NCBI GenBank assembly: GCA_910577925.1
Contig: CAJTOI010000002.1
Location: 1 to 64,000 of the forward strand
Source: an uncultured Roseburia sp.
GTDB lineage: Bacteria > Bacillota > Clostridia > Lachnospirales > Lachnospiraceae
DNA: 64,000 bases
Reading direction: 5' to 3'
Positions 9,059-17,095 of the stretch are shown here, piece by piece (the stretch's first letter is position 1; the number at the start of each line of letters is the position of its first letter). The notes under the pieces were generated by a model. It had not been told where the DNA came from. It did not search any database and saw only the letters and a list, made by a program, of their open reading frames with translations. The translations under genes and the position numbers were made by a program.

Positions 9059-9493
9059 CTACCCCTTTAATTGAATCAATCTTACAGGAATAGGTCTTCG
9101 ATTTCCCCATCCGTCCCGGTAAACTTCAGCCCACGCTTTCCCCTGCGCATGCGTTTCCTGAACCAAATCCCAGGGATCCTTCCCCCTTTTTTCTTCTACA
9201 ATAGCATCAATTTTTTGCTGGTCTGCATAATCTATATCAATGTTATAATTCATCGTAATAGCCATTGAACCAAACCCGCAATATTGATAATACACTTCCG
9301 GAACAACCGGTCCAAACTGCCACGCCTGAATTTCGTCAGAAAAAAGTATTCTTTTCTCGTCAACAAGATATTTTTTCTGTAAAAAATATAATATCTTTTG
9401 TAGTTGTAAATTACTAATCGGTTGTTTATCTGACGTACATTTATCAACAATATATTTTGCAACATCCAATGCCGCATATACCCTTTCTGCCAT
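9059..9493 (-). CDS. Panacea-domain antitoxin (DUF4065/SocA-like)
   Basis: Protein of 144 residues. The family hallmarks are the N-terminal helix DVAKYIVDKC, the ISNLQLQKILYFLQ helix and AWQFGPVVPEVYYQY near residue 70. Panacea/SocA-like domains act as antitoxins to many unrelated toxins. Here the gene precedes a membrane-protein gene, the usual antitoxin-first order. A strong promoter lies about 115 nt upstream (9607-9635), and GGAGGGGG sits before the ATG. Low GC marks the pair as an acquired insertion between the response-regulator and TetR genes. Confidence 0.8.
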   Translation of the reverse strand: MAERVYAALDVAKYIVDKCTSDKQPISNLQLQKILYFLQKKYLVDEKRILFSDEIQAWQFGPVVPEVYYQYCGFGSMAITMNYNIDIDYADQQKIDAIVEEKRGKDPWDLVQETHAQGKAWAEVYRDGWGNRRPIPVRLIQLKG

Positions 9494-9606
9494 AATACCC
9501 CCTCCTTAAACTTTAAAATACCTGCATTATGTATTTATTATACTACTTCATTTTCAATGTGATTACAATATATCATTTCGAAGAAGCAAACATATGTTCT
9601 ATTTTG

Positions 9607-9635
9607 AGTATACTATATCATTTAATAAATGTCAA
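9607..9635 (-). promoter_or_regulatory. promoter of the Panacea toxin-antitoxin operon
   Basis: On the minus strand TTGACA (9630-9635) and TATACT (9607-9612) are 17 nt apart, one of the closest matches to consensus in the window. The 113-nt leader between it and the ATG is AT-rich and contains a second TATAAT-like box near 9537-9542. Confidence 0.7.
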
Positions 9636-9662
9636 TAAAGATCGCATATGTAGATTCTGACA

Positions 9663-10217
9663 TTATTCCCGTAACAACATCCCCTTTATCGTTTTCACAT
9701 AATGCTCCGCCGCCGATTCCTCGAATGAAATCACCCGCGACCACATCCTAAGTCCCTGGTAATAATACAAAATGAGGTCTGCGACCTGCTCCGTGTCGAC
9801 TGCACGGAATTCTTTAGTCTCGATTCCGTATTCCAGCAGGCCAATCCAGCGCTTTCTTGCTCTTTCATTGATATCCGCAAAAAAGTCCTGATTCCCCAGA
9901 TTGGCGTACTCGTATATCGCAAGGCTTAAAGACAGCTCTTTGTCCATAATCTCGGATTTTATCGCACTGAGCATGTCTTCCAGTATCACGCCCGCCTTCT
10001 CCCGCTTCTCTATGCGATCGGCTATCACATACTCTTCCGAGAGAATTTCCGAAAAAATCTCCTCCGTTCCGGCGTAATAGCGGTAGAGTCCGCCTCTGCT
10101 TAATCCCGTCCTCTCACAGAGATCGGTCATGGTTACGGCTTTAAAGCCTTTCTCGGCAAACAGGCGGTACGCCTCCCTGCGGATTGCTTCTTTTGTCTTT
10201 GTTCCCTTATCCCCCAT
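9663..10217 (-). CDS. TetR-family transcriptional regulator
   Basis: DNA-binding repressor of 184 residues. The N-terminal helix-turn-helix (AVTMTDLCERTGLSRGGLYR, about residues 24-45) is typical of TetR; the rest is a helical ligand-binding/dimerisation domain. It starts 1 nt after the stop of the GNAT gene and is co-transcribed with it. The large palindrome over their common promoter (10759-10807) is a natural binding site, giving autoregulation. The ligand is unknown. Confidence 0.82.
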   Translation of the reverse strand: MGDKGTKTKEAIRREAYRLFAEKGFKAVTMTDLCERTGLSRGGLYRYYAGTEEIFSEILSEEYVIADRIEKREKAGVILEDMLSAIKSEIMDKELSLSLAIYEYANLGNQDFFADINERARKRWIGLLEYGIETKEFRAVDTEQVADLILYYYQGLRMWSRVISFEESAAEHYVKTIKGMLLRE

Positions 10218-10218
10218 A

Positions 10219-10740
10219 TCAGTCCGTCATTTCCTCCCGCAAAAGCGCATACATGCAGTATGAATGAATCTCCCCGTTCTTACAGACACCGTTTCGCATC
10301 GTGCCCTCGCATGTAAACCCCGCTTTCTCTAAAACGCCCCTTGAACCTGCATTGTCGGCAAACGGTTCGGCAAAAATGCGGACAATATCAAATCTCGCAA
10401 ATGCTTCCCTGCAGATTGACTTTACCGCTCCCGACATAATACCCTGGCGCCAGTAATCCTCCGCAAGCCAATAGCCGAGCTCCGCGGACTTTTCGTATAC
10501 GTCGTCTTTTACAAAAATTCCGATACTGCCGACCGCCTGACCGTCAACCTCAATCGCGTAACTGAGCTGATTCTTTTCCGCGCCTGCAAGACTGTCACTG
10601 ATATACCAGCGCGCATCGTCTAACGTATAGGGACTCGGGAACACATTGCGCAGATTTTTTGCGATATTCGGATTATCGGCCGATCGCGCCAGTGACTCCT
10701 CATCCTCCGTTTTCCATGCCCTCAATGTAAAATCTCTCAT
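10219..10740 (-). CDS. GNAT-family N-acetyltransferase (RimJ/RimL-like)
   Basis: Acetyl-CoA-dependent acetyltransferase of 173 residues. It resembles the RimJ/RimL/YdaF branch: N-terminal RDFTLRAWKTEDEESL, the beta-4 region VGSIGIFV, the acetyl-CoA loop in WRQGIMSGAVKSI and a C-terminal NAGSRGVLEKAGF segment. The substrate (small amine, antibiotic or protein N-terminus) cannot be deduced. I chose ATG 10740 because GGGGAGG precedes it and the promoter ends just upstream; an earlier in-frame start would lie upstream of that promoter. Confidence 0.8.
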   Translation of the reverse strand: MRDFTLRAWKTEDEESLARSADNPNIAKNLRNVFPSPYTLDDARWYISDSLAGAEKNQLSYAIEVDGQAVGSIGIFVKDDVYEKSAELGYWLAEDYWRQGIMSGAVKSICREAFARFDIVRIFAEPFADNAGSRGVLEKAGFTCEGTMRNGVCKNGEIHSYCMYALLREEMTD

Positions 10741-10758
10741 TATCAATTCCTCCCCGCA

Positions 10759-10812
10759 AAAAGCGACACTATTGTCTCTTTTATTATGAGACAATAGTGT
10801 CGCTTTTGTCAA
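10759..10812 (-). promoter_or_regulatory. GNAT-TetR promoter embedded in a 20-bp-arm perfect palindrome
   Basis: A perfect inverted repeat with 20-bp arms (10759-10778 and 10788-10807) and a 9-nt centre covers the spacer of a near-consensus minus-strand promoter. TTGACA lies at 10807-10812 and CATAAT at 10783-10788, 18 nt apart. The -35 box overlaps the stop codon of the upstream sulfatase gene. It looks like a TetR operator; as RNA it would also form a terminator-like hairpin for sulfatase transcripts. Confidence 0.7.
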
Positions 10813-12425
10813 TACAAACTTTTCTTTTGTAGCTCGGCGCAATAGAATTGCGTGCCGAAAAGACCGGCCCCCGATGCAATCTTCTGCCGCACCAATTCTT
10901 CACAGCCTTCCGGCGCCATACGCTTGACCTTCTCCCAAATCATCTTTTCGCTGAACCGATCGTCCTTTGCAAACGGAACGACATCGCAGGTGTCCTGATA
11001 CCATTCCAGGGCTTTCTCCCGGAAAAAGGACTCGATTTCGGCATATTCCGTTCTGCCGGCCAGATTCTTCTGTTCCCGGGGGTCCGCTTCCATATCGTAA
11101 AGTTCACACGCCGCATGCGCGCGATAGACATATTTCCAGCGGTCGCTGCGGAGCATCGCCCCTTTGGCATGGGCTTCGTCATCAAACTGGGCCGCATAGC
11201 GGGGCCACATCACAGAAAATCGAAACCCGTCCGCAACGGCAGGGTCCACGGATTCGCTGCAGTGGGCTTCATCCGCCATTCGCCCGCCTTCGCAGTGAAC
11301 GATATCGCGAACCTTCCTGTCATGATCCGCGAGAATCGGGCGCAGAGAGCGGCCAAAGTGCGTGTGATCCGGGCGAACGCCTGCAAAGTCCATGGCCGTC
11401 GCATAAAAATCAACCAGTTCCACAAGACTGTCGCTGATTCCGGGAACAACATCGCTTCCCTTCGGCGGTTTGATCAGCAGGGGAACCCGGGTGAGCACAT
11501 CCGCAAAACAATTCTGCGCCTTCTCGATCAGGCCGTAATCTCCGGCATAATCTCCGTGGTCACTGAAAAAGAAAATGGCGGAGTTGTCATATTCCCCGGC
11601 ATCCTTTAACGCCTGACATATCCTGGCAAACTGTCGGTCCACTTTCATGCACATTCCAAGATAGACGGCGCGGAGTTCGTCCCACTGCGCGTTACTCATT
11701 CCGTCCAGATTCTGATACCGGCGAAGCAGCGCTTCCATTTTGGGTTTTCCTTCTCCCTCTTCCGGCAGAATCCGCGCGGCGAGTTTATCCCGGTCAATCG
11801 CCGAAAAGTACGGTTCCTCCACATTGTAAGGGGCATGCGGGTATAAGGTTCCGACAAAGAGGCACAGCGGCCGGTCGTCTGCGGGATTTCGGATGCGCCG
11901 GCAGGCCGCATCCACATCCTCGTCATCCGCAGTATAATTTTGACCGTTTTCGTCCAGCTTCAATTCCCCGTTGCAGAACGAATAAAACTCCGGACTCCCG
12001 GGGACGCCCCTCGGATGATCGTTGACAAAACCGGGGGCTGGAGCGGCATTTCCTCCGTAGTACAGCTCCGTGACGTGGCTTTCCACCAATCCGGGATGCT
12101 GGGCGGCGACCAGATCATTGCGGGCGTTTGCCCACACATAGTACCCGGCATTTTTCAGCTCTTTCAGCAGAGAGGTTTCGTTTTCCTGCAGCAGATATCC
12201 CATCGTGCGGTGGCCTGTTGTATGCGGATACAGACCGGTAAAAAAGCTGCACCGGCTCGGCACGCATACCGGATTCTGGCAGTAGGCATTTGAGAACGAT
12301 ACGGCGTCCTCGCGGGCAAACGCATCGAGAGCAGGTGTGATTGCAGCCGGATTTCCCATATGTCCCATGGTATCCCAGCGCATTTCATCGGGATTAAAAA
12401 TGATAATATTAGGTTTCTTTTTCAT
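10809..12425 (-). CDS. sulfatase, Cys-type (C-x-P-S-R), no signal peptide
   Basis: Sulfate ester hydrolase of 538 residues in the alkaline phosphatase/type I sulfatase superfamily. The formylglycine site is VCVPSR, with the modified Cys at residue 54. Metal-site segments include NPDEMR near residue 11 and FFSDHGDYAGDYGL near residue 315. The protein begins MKKKPNIIIF with no hydrophobic leader, so it should act in the cytoplasm. ATG 12425 follows AAGGAGAAAG. It is the second gene after the sulfatase at 12437-13909 (11-nt gap) and needs the radical SAM maturase at 18676. The substrate is not identifiable. Confidence 0.86.
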   Translation of the reverse strand: MKKKPNIIIFNPDEMRWDTMGHMGNPAAITPALDAFAREDAVSFSNAYCQNPVCVPSRCSFFTGLYPHTTGHRTMGYLLQENETSLLKELKNAGYYVWANARNDLVAAQHPGLVESHVTELYYGGNAAPAPGFVNDHPRGVPGSPEFYSFCNGELKLDENGQNYTADDEDVDAACRRIRNPADDRPLCLFVGTLYPHAPYNVEEPYFSAIDRDKLAARILPEEGEGKPKMEALLRRYQNLDGMSNAQWDELRAVYLGMCMKVDRQFARICQALKDAGEYDNSAIFFFSDHGDYAGDYGLIEKAQNCFADVLTRVPLLIKPPKGSDVVPGISDSLVELVDFYATAMDFAGVRPDHTHFGRSLRPILADHDRKVRDIVHCEGGRMADEAHCSESVDPAVADGFRFSVMWPRYAAQFDDEAHAKGAMLRSDRWKYVYRAHAACELYDMEADPREQKNLAGRTEYAEIESFFREKALEWYQDTCDVVPFAKDDRFSEKMIWEKVKRMAPEGCEELVRQKIASGAGLFGTQFYCAELQKKSLY

Positions 12426-12436
12426 TCTCTTTCTCC

Positions 12437-13909
12437 TTATTCCACGGCAAGCTGTCCGCGGGCAGTCTCGGGGTTGTCCTTCCAGCGCTCCAGATCGGGC
12501 GTCCCTGTGGCCGCCTCGCAGACGGCAAGCCACCGGCTCATGCGCATTCGCTCCCTGTGCTCCTGTTCGGCCGACTCGGCGTCTGCCGTCTGCTCCGCAG
12601 CGTCATTCAGATGTTTTGCTATTTCCGGACAGCGCTCAATCCGATTGACGGTTTCATCCGGATCTTTTTCCATGTCAAACAGGACGGCTGTGTCGGGACT
12701 GCCGTGATACCGGATATATTTCCATTTCCCTTCACGGACCATCACGGCATAGGAAATCTTTCCTTCCGGCCGACGGCCCGCTGTTTCCATCAGCTGGCTG
12801 ATCACGGGATGTGCAGACGCTCCTTTCTTATAATCGGCCGCGAGCATCGGAGTAAGACTGATCCCGTCTACAAACCGGCCTTCATATGACGTACCTGCCA
12901 GTTCACAGAAGGTCGGTCCCAGATCCATAATGCCGGTGGGATCGGTGATAATCCTTCCCGCGGGAATACCGTCCCCGGTCAGCACCAGCGGCACGCGGAC
13001 CGAATCCTCAAAGAATGTCTGCTTTCCGTACATTTTTCTCGAACCGATCATGTCCCCATGGTCACTCGTATACCCGAAAACTCCGGCATGGCCCGCCCTT
13101 TTTGTATATGTGCAAAAGGCGCTGCGAAGCTGCCCGATATACCCGTCCGTCTGTTCAATCAAGGCACAGTAGGCGGCTGCCGCTTTCCTGCCCTGTTCGT
13201 CGGAGATCTCCGGGAAACGGTGGGAAGCGAGCCACGGGTTTCCGGATACAAAATCCGGAAATACATGGAAATCCGGCGGCAGATAATTCCGTTCCCTGTA
13301 TTTCAGATACAGATCCGGCGGCGCGACCAGCGGGGAATGCGGTCCGAAGGTTCCGACCACAATAAATTGCGGCTTGTCATGCGGACAGGCCAGATATTCC
13401 AGAGCCAGGCGAACAATTTCCCTGTCGTAGTATATGACCGGGCTCTCTCCGCCGCCGACAATTTTCGGTTCGCCGGAGGAAGCGAACGCCGGATAGAGAT
13501 CGCCCTTTTCCGCAGCCGGAACAGAGTGAGGCAGGCTCCAGCAGGTCGGCGTCATGTCGCCTCCGATTCGTCTCATAAATCCGTGGCGCAAATCCTTCCC
13601 GATAAAATGCATTCTGCCGATCAGAACGGTTTCGTAACCGGCTTCAACCAGCGGGAAAAGGAAGGTCGGACGGGTCTCCGGGATCGTCTGTCTGTTATTC
13701 GTGACACCGATTCGGGTAGGAAGCGCGCCGGATACAAAACTCATCCGCGCCGGAACGCAGAGCGGGCAGGACGTATAATGCGCATCAAAACGGGTACCTT
13801 CCGCCGCCATTGCGTCCAGATTCGGCGTGTCCGCCATCCCCCCGTCGTAACCGGTATATCGCGCGGCGTGCTGGTCGCTCATTACCAGCAAAATATCGGG
13901 CTGTTTCAT
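12437..13909 (-). CDS. sulfatase, Cys-type variant (C-x-P-A-R), no signal peptide
   Basis: Sulfatase-superfamily hydrolase of 490 residues. Active-site motif CPLCVPARMS puts the formylglycine Cys at residue 51, with Ala in place of the usual Ser. Other landmarks are VMSDQHAARYTGY at the N-terminus (metal ligands) and GYTSDHGDMIGSRKMYGK near residue 280. There is no signal peptide. It is the first gene of a minus-strand operon with the second sulfatase and is divergent from the AraC regulator. The CxPxR core needed for Cys-to-formylglycine conversion is intact, so activity is expected. Confidence 0.85.
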   Translation of the reverse strand: MKQPDILLVMSDQHAARYTGYDGGMADTPNLDAMAAEGTRFDAHYTSCPLCVPARMSFVSGALPTRIGVTNNRQTIPETRPTFLFPLVEAGYETVLIGRMHFIGKDLRHGFMRRIGGDMTPTCWSLPHSVPAAEKGDLYPAFASSGEPKIVGGGESPVIYYDREIVRLALEYLACPHDKPQFIVVGTFGPHSPLVAPPDLYLKYRERNYLPPDFHVFPDFVSGNPWLASHRFPEISDEQGRKAAAAYCALIEQTDGYIGQLRSAFCTYTKRAGHAGVFGYTSDHGDMIGSRKMYGKQTFFEDSVRVPLVLTGDGIPAGRIITDPTGIMDLGPTFCELAGTSYEGRFVDGISLTPMLAADYKKGASAHPVISQLMETAGRRPEGKISYAVMVREGKWKYIRYHGSPDTAVLFDMEKDPDETVNRIERCPEIAKHLNDAAEQTADAESAEQEHRERMRMSRWLAVCEAATGTPDLERWKDNPETARGQLAVE

Positions 13910-13982
13910 AAAAGATATCTCCTTTCCGACCGTGTCCCCTGTTTACCCGGGGCAATGTCTTTGATGCTTCTTTTACGTCTTA

Positions 13983-14011
13983 ATTATATTGGGGGCAGCG
14001 TTCTAAAAATA
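13983..14011 (-). promoter_or_regulatory. weak -35, good -10: candidate activator-dependent sulfatase promoter
   Basis: Minus-strand TATAAT (13983-13988) is preceded at 17 nt by TATTTT (14006-14011), a poor -35. Just upstream is GTGCTATTTTTAGAA, which resembles the GTGCTAAA...TAGAA element found before the symporter and tauE genes but with a shorter centre. This suggests activation by the divergently encoded AraC protein. Confidence 0.4.
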
Positions 14012-14053
14012 GCACTTTTCTACCAATTCCAGGACAAAAAACGCCATATTCCG

Positions 14054-14100
14054 TTGACATCATCATCCGTTTTCCCCTATGATAAAACTATAAACGGATG
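14054..14100 (+). promoter_or_regulatory. araC-type gene promoter with inverted repeat
   Basis: TTGACA (14054-14059) and TATGAT (14078-14083) with an 18-nt spacer precede the regulator gene. CATCCGTTT (14064-14072) and AAACGGATG (14092-14100) form a 9-bp inverted repeat bracketing the -10 box, a candidate autorepression site. Confidence 0.6.
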
Positions 14101-14131
14101 AAATTACATATGAATGTATGGAGGTGTGCCT

Positions 14132-15310
14132 GTGGAACGTGCGGTTAATATGGCTCTTTTGTATATCAGCACTCGGTTTTCGGTCAATGCGGTTAGCTTT
14201 CAAAGGGATGCGGAAACATTTTGTCTCCCTGTTACCCTGTACGCTGCAAAACATGAAGATCACATTATTCGTGAAATGCTCCGCACGGCGCCCGACCATT
14301 CGATCTGCTTCGTGAAAGACCGCCTTTTTGCAGAATACTGCTTTGCATTTGCGGATAATCTGGTCATCTTTGTCGGGCCGTTTCGTACCGGACGCTTATA
14401 CCGCAGCCGGCTGCCGGAAAAGCCTGCGCTGACCGACGGCGAGAAGGAGCAGTACCTTGCGCTGTTCTCCTCATATCCGGAGGTGAAAACCGGGGATATC
14501 CGGCTCTATCTTCACATTCTTTTTACCGGCCTGTACGGCAACACAAATCAGATCACCGAAAGCACTCTCGATATGCAGTCGGAAGACCTCCGCCATGTCT
14601 GGGAGGAAGAATTCTTTTTTGAGCGGGAAAATAATCGGGAAATAGCCGTGCAGGGAAATATCTCTTTTTTGCTTATGTCCAATATACAGGCCGGAAATTA
14701 CGAGACCTCGATACGGCTGTACCGGCGTATCATGAATAACAGAGGCCAGTCCTTTATTCTGATCCATGCCATTGAAGGGCTCACCAGTATCCGCATTCTG
14801 GCGCAGATCGCCATGAAAAAGGCAGGCGTATCGGATACCAGTTCCGGTCAGCTTTTGACGGATTTCAAACTCCATGCGAGGACCGTCACCGACATCACGG
14901 AATCCCGCAGGCTGGCGGAAGAGCTGATTTATAACTGCTGCCGTCTGGTGCGGGAAAACAGGACAAGAGATTACAGCCCAGCGATAAAGACTGCTGTCGA
15001 CTACATTCATTTTCGGCTGAGCGAGCCGCTGAGCGTCCCTGCCATCGCGGCGGAAGCCGGACTCACCCCGAACAGCCTGACCACAAAATTTCACAGCGAA
15101 GTCGGATGTACTCCTACCGCTTACATTACAAAATGCAGACTGGAAAATGCCGCGCGTATTCTGAAAAACACGGAGCTGAGCATCCTCGAAATCTGTACGA
15201 GAGTCGGGATTTTGGACGCCAATTACTTTACAAGGTGCTTCCGAAAACAATACGGGTGCTCCCCTACGGAATATCGGAAACGCGTCGGCGAACCGGAAGA
15301 AGAGTCCTAA
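14132..15310 (+). CDS. AraC-family transcriptional regulator
   Basis: Regulator of 392 residues with a C-terminal AraC/XylS double helix-turn-helix (about residues 290-385: YIHFRLSEPLSVPAIAAEAG, then ILEICTRVGILDANYFTRCF). A long N-terminal region without a recognisable cupin is followed by a helical middle, like the YesN-type regulators of gut clostridia. GTG 14132 is chosen because GGAGG lies 7 nt upstream. It sits between the divergent sulfatase operon and the third sulfatase, so it is the obvious controller of the sulfate-ester cluster. Confidence 0.82.
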   Translation: MERAVNMALLYISTRFSVNAVSFQRDAETFCLPVTLYAAKHEDHIIREMLRTAPDHSICFVKDRLFAEYCFAFADNLVIFVGPFRTGRLYRSRLPEKPALTDGEKEQYLALFSSYPEVKTGDIRLYLHILFTGLYGNTNQITESTLDMQSEDLRHVWEEEFFFERENNREIAVQGNISFLLMSNIQAGNYETSIRLYRRIMNNRGQSFILIHAIEGLTSIRILAQIAMKKAGVSDTSSGQLLTDFKLHARTVTDITESRRLAEELIYNCCRLVRENRTRDYSPAIKTAVDYIHFRLSEPLSVPAIAAEAGLTPNSLTTKFHSEVGCTPTAYITKCRLENAARILKNTELSILEICTRVGILDANYFTRCFRKQYGCSPTEYRKRVGEPEEES

Positions 15311-15389
15311 CCGGAATAGTTTTGTGCGGGTCTTCCCATAAATATGCCTGTTATAATCCTACCATCAGATTTTATAAGGAGGCATTGCT

Positions 15390-16946
15390 ATGGGTAAAAA
15401 ACCAAATTTTATTGTCATTCACACGGATCAGCACCGTTACGACTGTACCGGAATCGCCGGACGCCGTACGGGTATCTATACCCCCTATATCGATTCGATT
15501 GCACATCAGGGGGCAAATTTTACTTCGGCGTACACCGACTGTCCGCTCTGCATCCCGCAGCGCCTCAGTCTGCTTACGGGACAGACTCCGGCGCGCCACG
15601 GCCTTTTTGCGAATGTCGGCATTCCCTATCTGCCGCTGGAAACCACGCTGCCCGCCGAGATGCGCCGGGGCGGTTATCAGACGGCTTTAGTCGGCCGCAC
15701 GATGCACACCTATCCTTTCAATTATTCCTACGGTTTTGAATACTATATGCCGGGAGATCCCTCCAGCGATCAGAAAGATAAGGGAGATGCATTCTTCCGG
15801 GATTTAAAGGAACACAGTTCAAAAGAAACGGGCGGATATTACGGCTGCGGGCCCCACAATAATTCCCGTGCCGCCGCCCCTTACCACCTGCCCGACGAAC
15901 TTCATCAGAGCAAATGGGCTACAAACCGCGCGCTGGAATTTCTGGAAAACAGAGACTGCTCCCGCCCTTATATGCTCTTCGTGGGCTACTATGCCCCCCA
16001 TTCCCCTCACAATCCGCCTGCGGAATTTTTCAACCGCTATTATCAGCGAAACGATCTGGATCGTCCTTACATTGCTCCCTGGGACGTCCCGCCCGCATCT
16101 GCCGGAAACGTAATGGCGAGATATACCGGGATGACGGACGAGGACAAACGCTGTCTATACGCGGGCTATTACGGAAATATCGCATTTCTGGATACGCAGG
16201 TGGCAAGACTGCTTCAGGCGGCGATGGATAAAAACACCTATGTCATCTTTACCTCCGACCACGGCGAAATGCTCGGGGACCACTATCTGATGCAGAAAAA
16301 CAGGCCTTACGAGGGCGCGGTACATATCCCGTTTATGATTATGGGACCGGAAATTTCGGACGGTCAGCAGTCAGACTGTCCGGTCGGCTGGACCGACATT
16401 ATGCCCACCATTCTCGATTTTGCGGGCTTACCGATTCCGGACAGTGTGGACGGAAAGAGCCTTGCTCCGATGCTTCGCGGCGCAGACCAAACTCCCGTCC
16501 GCGCTTACATGCACGGTGAGTGCACCCATGATTTTATGTTTGACGCAAAAATCCGTCCGCAGTCCGATCGCCGCAATTTCATATACGAAAAGGGCTCGCA
16601 GTTTCTGACAGACGGCAAAATGAAGTATATCTGGCATGTGACAAGCGGCAGAGAGCAGCTCTTTGACGTCGAAAACGATTTCGCCGAATCACAGGATCTG
16701 TCAGAAAATCCGGCTTACGCACAGGAACTGCTCCTCTGGAGAACGCGCATGATAAAAGAGCTCGCCGGACGGCCCGAGGGCTTCTCGGACGGAGCGAACC
16801 TGATTGCCGGAATGGAGCCTCGGCGCACCGACGCCAGGATGGCAGAACTGATGCGGCAGCGTCAAAGCGAAGGTTTTTCGCTTGCTTTTGCACGGAACAT
16901 CCGTCCGGAGGAAAAAATGGCGTTTGCGGAACATCTGTGCCATTAA
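15390..16946 (+). CDS. sulfatase, Cys-type variant (C-x-P-Q-R), no signal peptide
   Basis: Sulfatase-superfamily hydrolase of 518 residues. The active-site segment CPLCIPQRLS places the formylglycine Cys at residue 54 with Gln in the fourth motif position. HTDQHRYDCTG (N-terminal metal site) and FTSDHGEMLGDHYLM (near residue 290) support the fold. No leader peptide is present, so it should be cytoplasmic. AAGGAGG lies 8 nt before the ATG. The gene lies downstream of araC and upstream of the symporter on the same strand. The three sulfatases differ in active-site motif and length, so they probably attack different ester positions. Confidence 0.85.
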   Translation: MGKKPNFIVIHTDQHRYDCTGIAGRRTGIYTPYIDSIAHQGANFTSAYTDCPLCIPQRLSLLTGQTPARHGLFANVGIPYLPLETTLPAEMRRGGYQTALVGRTMHTYPFNYSYGFEYYMPGDPSSDQKDKGDAFFRDLKEHSSKETGGYYGCGPHNNSRAAAPYHLPDELHQSKWATNRALEFLENRDCSRPYMLFVGYYAPHSPHNPPAEFFNRYYQRNDLDRPYIAPWDVPPASAGNVMARYTGMTDEDKRCLYAGYYGNIAFLDTQVARLLQAAMDKNTYVIFTSDHGEMLGDHYLMQKNRPYEGAVHIPFMIMGPEISDGQQSDCPVGWTDIMPTILDFAGLPIPDSVDGKSLAPMLRGADQTPVRAYMHGECTHDFMFDAKIRPQSDRRNFIYEKGSQFLTDGKMKYIWHVTSGREQLFDVENDFAESQDLSENPAYAQELLLWRTRMIKELAGRPEGFSDGANLIAGMEPRRTDARMAELMRQRQSEGFSLAFARNIRPEEKMAFAEHLCH

Positions 16947-16968
16947 AAGTTCTGCGGGCCGTAGAATC

Positions 16969-17021
16969 GTGCTAAACACAATAGAAACATGCTGTCAGAA
17001 AAATTCTGCAGCATATATGAT
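16969..17021 (+). promoter_or_regulatory. candidate AraC site and promoter of the symporter gene
   Basis: GTGCTAAACACAATAGAA (16969-16986) matches GTGCTAAATGCAGTAGAA upstream of tauE at 15 of 18 positions. A TATGAT -10 (17016-17021) starts 30 nt after the element, and no good -35 is present. The partial inverted repeat ATGCTG-T-CAGAA / TTCTG-CAGCAT lies between. This fits an activator-dependent promoter. Confidence 0.5.
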
Positions 17022-17095
17022 ACAACTATGAAAAGAATTCCGGCCGGATTCTGAAAGGAAACCGATAAAAGCACACACGCAAAGGAGTGTTATCT

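Noticed and set aside
13058..14101. Long plus-strand open frame opposite the sulfatase at 12437-13909
   Set aside because: Arginine/proline-rich composition typical of antisense frames in GC-rich genes; no ribosome site and the sulfatase on the other strand is unmistakable.
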